This document shows, piece after piece, positions 25,659-34,245 of a stretch of 64,000 bases of DNA. Source of the DNA: Arthrobacter agilis (GTDB lineage: Bacteria > Actinomycetota > Actinomycetes > Actinomycetales > Micrococcaceae). The notes under the pieces were generated by a model that saw only the letters and a list, made by a program, of their open reading frames with translations, searched no databases and was not told the origin of the DNA. The position numbers and the translations under genes are program-made. The stretch spans positions 248,001-312,000 of the forward strand of contig NZ_NFSC01000027.1 of assembly GCF_002157505.1 (NCBI RefSeq), in the 5' to 3' direction. Position 1 is the stretch's first letter, and every line of letters starts with the position of its first letter.

Positions 25659-26327
25659 TCAGGCAGGACGGCGAAATGCTGAAGTCGCGATCAGCTCTGG
25701 CAACTCCTGCATGTCTTGAAATACTGTCGTGTCGTGGCCTTCGAGCCACTCCTGCGGGGTGAGGCCCCCGGCGTAGCCGAAGACGCGCATGCCTGCCGAA
25801 CGGGCAGCTTGAACACCGAAGCGGCTGTCTTCTACTACGACGCATCTGTTGGGCGGAACACCCATCGCTTGTGCTGCGTGAAGGAACAGATCGGGGGCCG
25901 GTTTACCTTCCCGCACGTCCTCCGAACTGAATATTCGGCCGGCAAAACGCGGAAGCAGTCCGGTGATCCCCAGGGTTTTTTCCAGTCTGGCATGACTGCT
26001 GTTCGACGTGATGCAGGTCTGTGAGGGGATGCCATCAAGCGCATCCTCCAGTCCTGGAACGGTCTCCAGTTCCTGCTCGAAAGCGTCGACATACCACTGC
26101 TGGTATTTCTCCTCCCATCCAGGGGCGAGGGTGCAACCGAGGAATGCTTCGAGCTCCCTGGTGAAGTGAGCCGAGGTCCGCCCCATGAAGCGGCGGACGA
26201 TCTCCTCTTGGCTGAGGTTCCATCCGTGGTCCGCAAGTACTCTCTGGTCCACCTTGATGCTGAGCACTTCGCTATCTATCAGCGTTCCGTCGCAGTCGAA
26301 GATGACTAGATCTACGCGATTCTCCAC
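25659..26327 (-). CDS. HAD-IA phosphatase/phosphomutase-like protein
   Basis: A 222-residue HAD hydrolase with LVIFDCDGTLIDSE (nucleophile Asp11, acid Asp13), TSNSSH (motif II), GKPAPDLF (Lys, motif III) and VVEDSRFGVQAA (motif IV). The helical cap and length are those of beta-phosphoglucomutase-like and sugar-phosphatase subfamilies. It probably acts on a phosphorylated sugar in this pathway. It is the last gene of the minus-strand run 30659 to 25659, 44 bp after a SIS gene. A paralog lies at the far end of the plus-strand run (42476-43153) and shares the KVDQRVLAD-x-GWNLS block. Confidence 0.85.
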   Translation of the reverse strand: MENRVDLVIFDCDGTLIDSEVLSIKVDQRVLADHGWNLSQEEIVRRFMGRTSAHFTRELEAFLGCTLAPGWEEKYQQWYVDAFEQELETVPGLEDALDGIPSQTCITSNSSHARLEKTLGITGLLPRFAGRIFSSEDVREGKPAPDLFLHAAQAMGVPPNRCVVVEDSRFGVQAARSAGMRVFGYAGGLTPQEWLEGHDTTVFQDMQELPELIATSAFRRPA

Positions 26328-26371
26328 CGGTTCCTTCTCTTTCTTCGACGACCGGGCTGTTTCTTTGGATG

Positions 26372-27421
26372 TCAGCCTTGCCGTGAGTCTTCCAACGATA
26401 TTTTGGTGTCATTGTGGTCGTAGAGAAAATCTTCGATTTCGAAGGGTTTGTGCCCGATTCCGCGGGCCACGATCATTTGTCCGACAAGGGCTTCGATAAT
26501 GCATCTGGCGAAGCCCGTCAGATCCGGGTCGATATTTATCACTGTCAGGTTGGGGTGTGCCAGCGAGGGTATCTGATTCGGTGTTCGTGACGTCACGAGG
26601 ATGACCTTGGTGCCGGTGTCCAGCACCGAGTCGGGAACGGTGAGTTCCCTGTCGTCTCCGAAGATGATCAGGGCGCTGTTGGCGTCGGCTGACTCCATCG
26701 GTCCGTGCAGGTATTGGAGTGTCTCGAAGGCAGCTGCTGGGATGCGGAGTCCTTCGCGTAGCATGAGTGCTGTTTCTGCGGCTGCGGCGAAGGATGGGCC
26801 CTGCCCGATGACATCAACGGCCGATGCGCCGGCGATCTTCGCACCGGCGGCTCGCGTCACGTCGTCATAGTCGATGAGGGCTTCTCGTACCGTTCGGGGT
26901 ATCTCGTCCAAACCCGCACCGGCCCGTGGGATGCCCGCGGTTTCCATCAGCAGGCCGTAGGCAAGGAGAGTTGCGGTGTAGCCGGCCGTGTAGACGAGAG
27001 AATCATCGAAACCGCCGAGTCCCAGGGACACATCGGCCACCGCCCTGATGGGTGCTTCCGGGAAGTTGCTGATCACGATGCGGCGCCCCGTTGTGAAACT
27101 GAGTGCAGCGTTGATCGGTTCGGGGCTTCGACCTGACTCGGAGATGATCAGGTAGTGGTCGGCAGGCTGATATCCGGCCGGAATCGGTGCGAGTTCGGAC
27201 GCAACGAGGTTGACAGACCGGTACCCGGCAGCCGACATAAGCGCGGTGAAGGCGATGCCGGAGTAGTGGGATGCTCCCATGGCGACGACGGCTACAGTCT
27301 CTTCCGGTTTCCACGCCGGCATTTTCGCGTCCCGAAGCTGCTGGTTGAGACCGGAGTGAGCCGAGGCCAGTGTTTCGGGCTGGGCCAGCATCGCGGTAAT
27401 GAAGGGGACGCTGTTTGACAT
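26372..27421 (-). CDS. SIS-domain protein (divergent GlmS/FrlB-like isomerase or deglycase)
   Basis: A 349-residue double-SIS protein. VAVVAMGASHYSGIAFTAL and YLIISESGRSPEPINAA are the first-domain ribose-phosphate loops. In the second domain REGLRIPAAAFETLQYLHG keeps a Glu and His 16 residues apart like the other three SIS proteins here. It differs from them by lacking the RRYY-x-x-(V/L)EY C-terminus and ending in a charged tail (FLYDHNDTKISLEDSRQG), so it may use a different amino-sugar phosphate. GAAGGA precedes the ATG at 27421. It lies between the LacI gene and the HAD gene in one likely operon. Confidence 0.8.
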   Translation of the reverse strand: MSNSVPFITAMLAQPETLASAHSGLNQQLRDAKMPAWKPEETVAVVAMGASHYSGIAFTALMSAAGYRSVNLVASELAPIPAGYQPADHYLIISESGRSPEPINAALSFTTGRRIVISNFPEAPIRAVADVSLGLGGFDDSLVYTAGYTATLLAYGLLMETAGIPRAGAGLDEIPRTVREALIDYDDVTRAAGAKIAGASAVDVIGQGPSFAAAAETALMLREGLRIPAAAFETLQYLHGPMESADANSALIIFGDDRELTVPDSVLDTGTKVILVTSRTPNQIPSLAHPNLTVINIDPDLTGFARCIIEALVGQMIVARGIGHKPFEIEDFLYDHNDTKISLEDSRQG

Positions 27422-27515
27422 GGTGCTTCCTTCTCTTGATTGGCAAGTGAGGTGCCGTACTGTCGTGCGGTGCGAGAGTTGCACGGATCCGTCCAGCGAC
27501 GGTCCCGGGAGTCCC

Positions 27516-28661
27516 TCATTGCGACTGTTGTTCGAAGCGGGGTTTGACCTCACTCCGCTCGGTCGGGGTCGCTTCCGGGCAGTGTGTGATGGACCCTCGG
27601 GAGATGATTTCCGCTGGCAACGTGTGGATCTGACCCGGCCCGTCAAAGCCTCCGATACGCAACATCAAACGCTCGGCGGCAGTATTTCCCAGTGCCAGAA
27701 GGGGCTGACGGACCATGGTCAGCGGCGGTTCAAGTACTTCTGACCATGACGTGTCATCGAAGCCGATCAGCGATATCCCGGCGGGGTAGGTCAGGCCGGT
27801 CCGCCTGATTCCGTGCAGAACCCCGATCATGGCCGGCGACTCGGCAGCGAGTATTGCTGTCGGTGGCTCGGGCAGGGCCATCAGGAGTTCGAAGGCGTGC
27901 GCGGCCATCGTCTCGGTTTTTTCGGTGCTGGAAATCAGGAGGGGGTCTACGCCCACTCCGTTCTCATCGAGCGCCTCAAGGTAACCTTTGATCCTCTCCC
28001 GGTCACTCCAGAGGGTTCGAGCGATGCTCTCGTCGAGTCCCTCGCGGCTGTTGTCGGACGGAGATCGAGTTGGCCCCCAGATGTAGCCAATTCTCCGGTG
28101 CCCGAGGGCCAGCAGGTTCTGAACCGCCTTCTTGGCTATCGCACGGTTGTTGATCACGATCGAATCCACGTCCAGCCCGGGCACCACCCGGTCCAGCAGA
28201 ACAACCGGTGTTCTCCGGCGGATCAGGCTGTCGATGTGCCGGATATCTGCTGCGCCGATGGCGGCGGAGGCGAGGATGACCCCGTCGACCTGCTTGTCTG
28301 AAAGTACGCTGGTAGCGTCGATCTCGTTGTGCAGGTTTTCATCGGTGCTGAGGATGATCGAGTCGTAACCTCGGGCCTTGATGGTGTCAGTTATTCCTCT
28401 CAGGACGCCCGAGAAGTAGGGGTTTCCGATGTCGCCGACGATGACTCCTACTGTCTTGGAGACACCGGTACTGATGCTTCTGGCCAGGGCGTTGGTGCGG
28501 TATCCGAGAGCCTCCGCTGCTGCCAGAACTTTTGCTCGGGCATCCGAGCTGACGGAGCCGTAGTTTCCCAGGGTCCGTGCCGCGGTTGCCCGTCCTACTC
28601 CAGCTGCCAGAGCCACCTCCGATATGGTCGGCTGTGATTTGGCTGCGCGTCCTGTGATCAT
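27516..28661 (-). CDS. LacI-family transcriptional regulator
   Basis: A 381-residue regulator with HTH PTISEVALAAGVGRATAARTL, hinge ALGYRTNALARSI and the effector domain beginning KTVGVIVGDIGNPYFSGVLR. It sits inside the minus-strand operon, 9 bp after the PfkB gene and 94 bp before a SIS gene, so it is probably autoregulated with the genes it controls. The tandem ACCGGT-centred palindromes at 30680-30708, upstream of the operon, are of the kind LacI proteins bind. Shared LGNYG/LGGYG wording in the HTH suggests it and the 24440 regulator are related. Effector unknown. Confidence 0.92.
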   Translation of the reverse strand: MITGRAAKSQPTISEVALAAGVGRATAARTLGNYGSVSSDARAKVLAAAEALGYRTNALARSISTGVSKTVGVIVGDIGNPYFSGVLRGITDTIKARGYDSIILSTDENLHNEIDATSVLSDKQVDGVILASAAIGAADIRHIDSLIRRRTPVVLLDRVVPGLDVDSIVINNRAIAKKAVQNLLALGHRRIGYIWGPTRSPSDNSREGLDESIARTLWSDRERIKGYLEALDENGVGVDPLLISSTEKTETMAAHAFELLMALPEPPTAILAAESPAMIGVLHGIRRTGLTYPAGISLIGFDDTSWSEVLEPPLTMVRQPLLALGNTAAERLMLRIGGFDGPGQIHTLPAEIISRGSITHCPEATPTERSEVKPRFEQQSQ

Positions 28662-28670
28662 CTGTGAAGC

Positions 28671-29597
28671 CTATCGAGGGAACGATGGGGCACCTTCGCG
28701 TTGCCCATCCTCCCCTTCCTGAAACCGGTGATCTTTCATCGGCAGTCCGCACGCGAATGATGCTTCGACAAGGCACTGGCTGGCCGCATTGTCCCGCCCG
28801 TCCACGAGGGCCGTAGCCAAGACCGATCCAGCAGGCAGGGTGCTTCGTGTCCATCCGGACTCGAGCAGCCGAAGGGTGAAGGCGGCAATGAAGGCGTCCC
28901 CACATCCCATTGTGTCCACAAGCAGCCCCTGCTTGACGACGGGTCCCGCCGGGCAGGTATGGAAGTCCCTCCCGTCGAAGACAATGGCCGGTTCCGGGCC
29001 TCGCGTGGCCACAGCCATGGCGGGACCCAACGCGACGGTTCGGCGGAGAAGTTCCTTCGTGGCTTCCAGGCCTGTTTCTGAGCAGGAAAACAGTGCCAGA
29101 TCCACGGAGGGGGCAACCCGTTCCAAGTATTCCCGGGTCCGGTATTCGGCATCATCGGAGAAGTCGAAGGAAGTCAGGCACTCGAGTCTTCTGAGTTTCG
29201 GCAACTCCTCCTCGGATGACGAATAGGCGCTGGAGTGCACTAGATCGAATCCGTTCAGGTAATCGATGTCCTGCTCGGACAGAATGAAGGGCTGATCAGC
29301 GGTTACCCCGCCGTGGCTTGATTCGAGGATCACTCGTTCGCCGTTGACGACAAGTATGTGCGCGGCGCCCGAAGATCCTCGGCGGATTTGTGCATGGGGA
29401 AAAGTGACCCCCTGGAGGGTGAGGACGTCCTGAAGGTAGGTGCCCATCGGGTCTGACCCGAACACGCCCAGGTAGGACGCTTCGGCACCCAGTTTCCGGG
29501 TCATGACGGCGAAATTCAGGCAATTGCCTCCAGGGTAGGAGATGCCCCTGTCGATGAAGCTGTCCATGATGTTGTCGCCGAAGCCGATGACTTTCAT
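28671..29597 (-). CDS. PfkB-family sugar kinase, FrlD-like
   Basis: A 308-residue kinase with GFGDNIMDSFIDRG, PGGNCLNFAV, a central FDLVHSSAYSSS and SFDFSDDAEY, matching the FrlD layout. The C-terminal motif reads VDTMGCGDAFIAAFTLRL: the anion-hole glycine is preserved but GAGD has become GCGD; the catalytic aspartate is intact. It has a longer C-terminal tail (to PSFPR) than the other two kinases. Start ATG 29597 follows GGAGGGTAAGGGC. It lies between a SIS gene (60 bp upstream) and the LacI gene (9 bp downstream). Likely role: 6-phosphorylation of the imported conjugate. Confidence 0.85.
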   Translation of the reverse strand: MKVIGFGDNIMDSFIDRGISYPGGNCLNFAVMTRKLGAEASYLGVFGSDPMGTYLQDVLTLQGVTFPHAQIRRGSSGAAHILVVNGERVILESSHGGVTADQPFILSEQDIDYLNGFDLVHSSAYSSSEEELPKLRRLECLTSFDFSDDAEYRTREYLERVAPSVDLALFSCSETGLEATKELLRRTVALGPAMAVATRGPEPAIVFDGRDFHTCPAGPVVKQGLLVDTMGCGDAFIAAFTLRLLESGWTRSTLPAGSVLATALVDGRDNAASQCLVEASFACGLPMKDHRFQEGEDGQREGAPSFPR

Positions 29598-29657
29598 GCC
29601 CTTACCCTCCTCTCTGGCTGATGGACCCGTGGCCATGTCCTGACCTGGTTGTACGGT

Positions 29658-30659
29658 CTAGTACTCGACGACGCGGTAGTAGCGTCGAATGTCGAGGGAG
29701 TGGTCACGTTCCCTGGCCAGGTGCTTGCTGATCCTGTCCGTCACCGTGTCCAGCACCACGGGTGAGAGCAGCGAACGGAATTCCGGGCTGATGCCCTCCA
29801 GGGGGTAGTCGGCCGAATCGAAGACGTTGACGTCGTTCGAGTATTTTTCAGCGAACCGCCGGACCCTCTCCATCAAAGGCCGAGTCTCGTCTTCCCCGAA
29901 GAAGAGAATCATGCTTGTGTCCTCTTCGATCAATTCCAGGGAGCCGTGGAAGAACTCGGAGGCGTGCACGCGTGTAGTGCGAAGCCACTGCATCTCCTCC
30001 AGCACGCACATGGAGTAGAGGTAGGTCAGCCCCCAGACGTTGCCGGATCCAACGAGGAAATGGTAGTCCGTAGCCCTGTGCTTGCGGGCGAATTCCTCCG
30101 CCAGGGGATCGGCTTGAGCGGCAACCTTGAGCAGCAGGCCGGGAAGAAGCTTGAGCTCCTCGGCCAGTTTTTCGTAATCGTCGAACTCGCCCCGCGTGGA
30201 GAGAAGCTTCGCCGTAAACAGCAGGAGCTGAACGTCGAAAGGCCAGGCCTTCGGCGCAGTGATGAGGGCGATGTCTGTTGCCTGAGCCAGGGGGCTGTCC
30301 GGATATCCGGTCAAACCGATGGTCAGGGCACCCTTCTCCTTGGCGAAGACGACTGCGGCAAGGGTGTCTTCAGTGGTTCCTGAGGCCGAAGTGAAGATCG
30401 CCACGGAGTCCGAACCAAAACGGGAATCACTGGTAAGGACGAATTCGGAGGCGATGACCGCCCGCACGGGGAAGGAGGAACGCCGGCGGACGAACTCCTC
30501 ATGGGCCAACATATTTGCGTAGGTTCCGCCGGCACCTACGAGGAACAAGTTGGTGAAGCCCCGTTCCTGGGCGGTGAGCAACGCCTTCTCGATGTCTTCA
30601 CGAAGAGCAATCGTGCTCTCGTGTTGTGCCAAGAACGTTTCTTCGTCGAAGCCGAACAT
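29658..30659 (-). CDS. SIS-domain deglycase (FrlB-like)
   Basis: A 333-residue double-SIS protein. FLVGAGGTYANMLAHEEFV and VAIFTSASGTTEDTLAAVV form the sugar-phosphate site, LEEMQWLRTTRVHASEFFHG carries the Glu/His pair 16 residues apart, and the C-terminus DIRRYYRVVEY closely follows FrlB. The ATG at 30659 is chosen over 30722 because GGAAGG precedes it and the upstream codons overlap the operator repeats. It is the first gene of the minus-strand operon (SIS, kinase, LacI, SIS, HAD) and is divergent from the SIS gene at 30901, of which it is a paralog. Confidence 0.86.
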   Translation of the reverse strand: MFGFDEETFLAQHESTIALREDIEKALLTAQERGFTNLFLVGAGGTYANMLAHEEFVRRRSSFPVRAVIASEFVLTSDSRFGSDSVAIFTSASGTTEDTLAAVVFAKEKGALTIGLTGYPDSPLAQATDIALITAPKAWPFDVQLLLFTAKLLSTRGEFDDYEKLAEELKLLPGLLLKVAAQADPLAEEFARKHRATDYHFLVGSGNVWGLTYLYSMCVLEEMQWLRTTRVHASEFFHGSLELIEEDTSMILFFGEDETRPLMERVRRFAEKYSNDVNVFDSADYPLEGISPEFRSLLSPVVLDTVTDRISKHLARERDHSLDIRRYYRVVEY

Positions 30660-30679
30660 GTGAACCTTCCAGATGAGGG

Positions 30680-30708
30680 TGGTACCGGTATCAGTGGTAC
30701 CGGTACCA
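30680..30708. promoter_or_regulatory. Tandem operator palindromes between divergent SIS genes
   Basis: Two 14-bp sites, TGGTACCGGTATCA (30680-30693) and the perfect palindrome TGGTACCGGTACCA (30695-30708), are separated by one base. The ACCGGT centre suits a LacI-family protein; a GntR/HutC protein is the alternative since both regulators are encoded nearby. A minus-strand TTGACA (30742-30737) lies just upstream, so bound protein would cover the promoter of the SIS gene at 30659. Confidence 0.6.
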
Positions 30709-30900
30709 GCAGACCCTTCCATCTGCTTGCCCGAACTGTCAAGAGGGTCGACCTCGCCAGGAATCCGGTTGTTATCAACAGATTAACCTTGGCGAAAACC
30801 CTTGACTGCTGTCGTTTACGGTGGTGTGCTGTTGTCACCCGTCAGGTGGCCAACGTCACATGTCTGACAGGCATCAACTGCCACGACAAAGAGAGAAGTC

Positions 30901-31914
30901 ATGCTCAACTTCGATACAGACCGCTTCATCAAGATCCAGACCGGCTCCGTAGCCATTGCGGAGGAGCTGGACGCGATCGTCACCCGCTGCCTTGATGAGG
31001 GCGCAGAGAACCTGTTCTTCCTGGGGGCTGGCGGCGTCATGCTGCTGACGCATCCGGCCCTGCGCCTGCTCCAGACGAAGTCGAGCTTCCCGGTGCACTA
31101 CGAAATGGGCGCGGAGCTGGTGGAGACCGACTCGGTCCACCTCGGCCCCAAGTCGCTGGTGATCATGCCCTCCCTTTCCGGCACCACCAAGGAAGCCGTC
31201 GCAGTACTGGACTTCGCCAAGTCCAAGGGCGCCACCGTCATCACCTTCACCGGCCACGCCGACACCCCGATCGCGCAGAAGTCCGATTACAACTTCACCA
31301 ACTTCGCCGAGGACGACACCTCCTCGGAAATGTTCTACCTCCAGACCCTGCTCGTTGCTCTTTCAGTCATGAACCACCGCGGCGAAATCGAGGGTTACGC
31401 CGAGACCGTCAAGGAGCTGCAGCAGCTGCCGCAGCTCCTGGTCGGAGTCAAGGAGGCTTTCGAGGAGCGGGCCGCCGCGTTCGCCGTCGAAATCAAGGAT
31501 GAGAGCTACCACATCATCACCGGAGCGGGCTCGGTCTGGCCGGAGGCGTACTACTACGGCATGTGCATCCTGGAGGAGATGCAGTGGATCCGTACCCGCC
31601 CGGTCCACGCCTCCGACTTCTTCCACGGCACCCTTGAACTCGTTGAGGAGGGAGTCAGCGTCATCGTCTTCACCGGCGAGGACGAGTCGCGCGCTCTGTC
31701 CCAGCGCGTCGAAAAGTTCGCCCCCCGGTTCACCGACAAGGTTCACGTCTTCGACACCAAGGACTTCAGCCTGCCCGGCATCTCGGACAAGACCCGCGCC
31801 CTCATCTCTCCGGTCCTGCTGGCAACCGCCTTCGAGCGGGTCAGCGCGCACCTCGAAGTGGAGCGTGACCACCCCCTGACCACCCGCCGTTACTACAAGA
31901 AGCTCGAATACTGA
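30901..31914 (+). CDS. frlB: SIS-domain deglycase (FrlB-like), first gene of the transport operon
   Basis: A 337-residue double-SIS protein. FFLGAGGVMLLTHPALRLL and LVIMPSLSGTTKEAVAV are the first-domain loops, EEMQWIRTRPVHASDFFHG has the catalytic-type Glu/His spacing of 16, and TTRRYYKKLEY ends the protein as in FrlB. It should split a 6-phosphofructosyl-amino compound into glucose 6-phosphate and amine. It is followed by the binding protein and two permeases in the order seen in the Bacillus frl operon. TTGACT (30802) with a 17-base spacer and a weak CRP-like half-site (TCACA, 30856-30860) lie upstream. The symbol marks family resemblance, not proven substrate. Confidence 0.87.
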   Translation: MLNFDTDRFIKIQTGSVAIAEELDAIVTRCLDEGAENLFFLGAGGVMLLTHPALRLLQTKSSFPVHYEMGAELVETDSVHLGPKSLVIMPSLSGTTKEAVAVLDFAKSKGATVITFTGHADTPIAQKSDYNFTNFAEDDTSSEMFYLQTLLVALSVMNHRGEIEGYAETVKELQQLPQLLVGVKEAFEERAAAFAVEIKDESYHIITGAGSVWPEAYYYGMCILEEMQWIRTRPVHASDFFHGTLELVEEGVSVIVFTGEDESRALSQRVEKFAPRFTDKVHVFDTKDFSLPGISDKTRALISPVLLATAFERVSAHLEVERDHPLTTRRYYKKLEY

Positions 31915-31957
31915 GCTCCGCACTCGCGCTGCTCACTCCTCAAGGATCGGTTGAACA

Positions 31958-33277
31958 ATGAAAACAGCTTTCAAGGTCATGGCCGCTGCGGGTGCTGTCG
32001 CTCTCACCCTCGCGGGGTGTGGGTCAGGGGCGGACAACGCAGCAGGTCCGGCCGCCGCGGTGGACCTCAGCAACGTCAAGTATGAAGGCTCCGTCAGCGT
32101 CATCACCAAGTACGCGGGCGCTCAAGCTTCCTTCTTCGAGCAGATGGCCAAGGACTACGAGGCGGCTCACCCGGGCGTCACCGTGGACCTGCAGCAGGAA
32201 TCGGACCAGGGATACAAGGACAAGATCAAGACCCTGACGGCATCCCAAAGCGTGCCCGACGTGTATATGGCCTGGGCCGGCAACTACGCGGAGCAGTTCT
32301 ACGACAACGGCCTCGCGCTTGACCTCAGTAGCGTCATAGCGAAGGACACCGAGTGGGGATCGACTATGGTGCCCAGCGCGTTGGACGCCTACACCAAGGA
32401 AGGCAAAACCTTCGGTGTACCGCTCACCCTGGACGCCAAGTACATGATTTACAACCAGAAGCTCTTCGCTCAGGCCGGCGTGGAGGTGCCCACCGACCTC
32501 GACGGGCTGCTCGAAACCTGCGACACATTGAAGGCGCAGAACATCACGCCCATGTCATTCGGCAATAAGGACGGCTGGCCGGCAATCCACTACATCACCC
32601 AGCTGAACAGCTATAACGTCCCCGCCGACACGCTGGAAAAGGACTACAAGCCCGAGACGGCGTCCTTCACCGACCCGGGTTACGTCAAGTCCCTCGACCA
32701 GTTCAAGGAAATCCTGAACAGGTGCACCACGACAGGCCAAGGCGCCAACGGGGCTGACTACTACTCCCAGCGTGATGCTTTCGGTGCGGGCCAGGCGGCC
32801 ATGTTCTACGTCGAGAACCTCGAATTCGGAGCAACAGCACCCGAGGGCAGCACTGCCGCCGCTGACGGGTTCACCATTTCCCGCCTGCCCGCTCCTGCAG
32901 GCGCCTCGGGAGACACCGGCGCAGTTGTCGGTGCCCCGGAGGGATACCTGATCAACTCCAAGGCCAAGAACCCGGCGCTGGCAGTGGACTTCATGAAGTT
33001 CGTAACCAGCAAGCAGAACGCGGAAACGATGACCTCCCTGATCGGGTTCCCCAGCCCGGTTACCGGAACGCTTACCGAAGCGAACTCCACGCCGCAGCTG
33101 CGGGAAAGCATCGATGACCTGCAACAGGCCAGCAAGCTCGCCGTTTGGCTGGACACGGTCACCGTTCCCGCGGTCGCCGACGCATACCTCTCCGGCGTCG
33201 AAGGCCTCATCACCGGCAGCAAGTCCTCCGCCGACATAATGGCGTCGGTCAAGACGGCTTCGGAATCGTCGAAGTAA
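31958..33277 (+). CDS. ABC transporter substrate-binding lipoprotein (sugar type, FrlO-like)
   Basis: A 439-residue extracellular solute-binding protein of family 1. The signal peptide ends in lipobox LTLAGC (Cys21), so the protein is anchored outside the membrane. YEAAHPGVTVDLQQESD and FGVPLTLDAKYMIYNQKLF are typical carbohydrate-binding-protein blocks. It should capture the conjugate and deliver it to the two permeases that follow directly. Order and position match FrlO of Bacillus. The stop is two bases before the first permease start, so expression is coupled. Confidence 0.9.
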   Translation: MKTAFKVMAAAGAVALTLAGCGSGADNAAGPAAAVDLSNVKYEGSVSVITKYAGAQASFFEQMAKDYEAAHPGVTVDLQQESDQGYKDKIKTLTASQSVPDVYMAWAGNYAEQFYDNGLALDLSSVIAKDTEWGSTMVPSALDAYTKEGKTFGVPLTLDAKYMIYNQKLFAQAGVEVPTDLDGLLETCDTLKAQNITPMSFGNKDGWPAIHYITQLNSYNVPADTLEKDYKPETASFTDPGYVKSLDQFKEILNRCTTTGQGANGADYYSQRDAFGAGQAAMFYVENLEFGATAPEGSTAAADGFTISRLPAPAGASGDTGAVVGAPEGYLINSKAKNPALAVDFMKFVTSKQNAETMTSLIGFPSPVTGTLTEANSTPQLRESIDDLQQASKLAVWLDTVTVPAVADAYLSGVEGLITGSKSSADIMASVKTASESSK

Positions 33278-33279
33278 CG

Positions 33280-34245
33280 ATGTCCGGAAACGTGAAAACG
33301 GTCCTGCCATCCGCGCCGTTGGCGCGGGTGGCAGGAGCCCCTGTTGACCTGCCGACCCGGCGGACCCGGAAGAGGAAGCGCTGGCAGTCCCTGGTGTGGG
33401 TTGTCCCCGGTCTGGTGGCCCTGATCCTCTTCGTCTACTACCCGCTGGTGCTGAATTTCCGGTACAGCCTGGAGACCTCCAACATCTTCACCGGCCAGCA
33501 GCGCTTCGTGGGCCTGTCCAATTACACCAAGTTGTTCAAGGACCCGATCTTCTTCAAGGCCCTGCTCAACAACTGTCTCTACGCAGCCATCTCCATCGTC
33601 TTCCAGGTCTTCTTCGCCCTGGTTCTCGCTTCCGTCATCGAGAACCTCCGCAGCAACCGCTTTCGGGCGATCCTCCGATCCATCTACTTCATTCCCTCTG
33701 CCATCTCCCTGACCGTCACGGGCCTGCTGTTTTCCTTCATCTACCAGCCCCAGGGCGGCCTGCTCAACGGCATCCTCGACGCCGTCGGGCTCGCCGACCT
33801 CCAGCAAGCCTGGCTGGGAAACCCCGGGACCGCCATGCTGGGCATCATCACCATGAGCCAGTGGCAGGGCTTCGGCTACTCCACGCTGCTGTTCGCCGTC
33901 GCCATCCAGCGGATTCCGCGGGAGCTGTACGAAGCTTCAGCGCTTGACGGGATCGGCCCTATTCGGCAAATCTTCACCATCACCATTCCCCTGGTGCGGG
34001 AAATGACCGGACTGATGATGATCGTCACCATCTCCGGTGCGTTCCAGGTCTTCAACGAGGTCATGGTGACCACCGGTGGAGGCCCGGACAACTCCACCCA
34101 GGTCCTGGGCACCCTGCTCTACCAGAGCGGCTTCATCAAGAACGACTTCGGCTATGCAGCCGCCATCGCCACGGTCATTTTCGTCATCACCTTGGTGCTC
34201 GCCCTGATCCAGGTCCGCTACACCAGCAAAAGGAGAGTCTCATGA
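33280..34245 (+). CDS. Carbohydrate ABC transporter permease (MalF/FrlN-like)
   Basis: A 321-residue membrane protein with six helices; the first spans about residues 38-58 after a basic N-terminus (TRRTRKRKRWQSL). The EAA loop that docks the ATPase reads ELYEASALDGIGPIRQIFTI, with the conserved EAA-x3-DG pattern as EAS-x2-DG. It pairs with the next gene to form the channel for the sugar conjugate. The ATG at 33280 follows the binding-protein stop at once. Its stop overlaps the next ATG (ATGA). Confidence 0.93.
   Translation: MSGNVKTVLPSAPLARVAGAPVDLPTRRTRKRKRWQSLVWVVPGLVALILFVYYPLVLNFRYSLETSNIFTGQQRFVGLSNYTKLFKDPIFFKALLNNCLYAAISIVFQVFFALVLASVIENLRSNRFRAILRSIYFIPSAISLTVTGLLFSFIYQPQGGLLNGILDAVGLADLQQAWLGNPGTAMLGIITMSQWQGFGYSTLLFAVAIQRIPRELYEASALDGIGPIRQIFTITIPLVREMTGLMMIVTISGAFQVFNEVMVTTGGGPDNSTQVLGTLLYQSGFIKNDFGYAAAIATVIFVITLVLALIQVRYTSKRRVS

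Noticed and set aside
30845-30860. CRP-like site upstream of the SIS gene at 30901
   Set aside because: Only one half-site (TCACA) is good; the other reads GGTGG. Too weak to list as a site.
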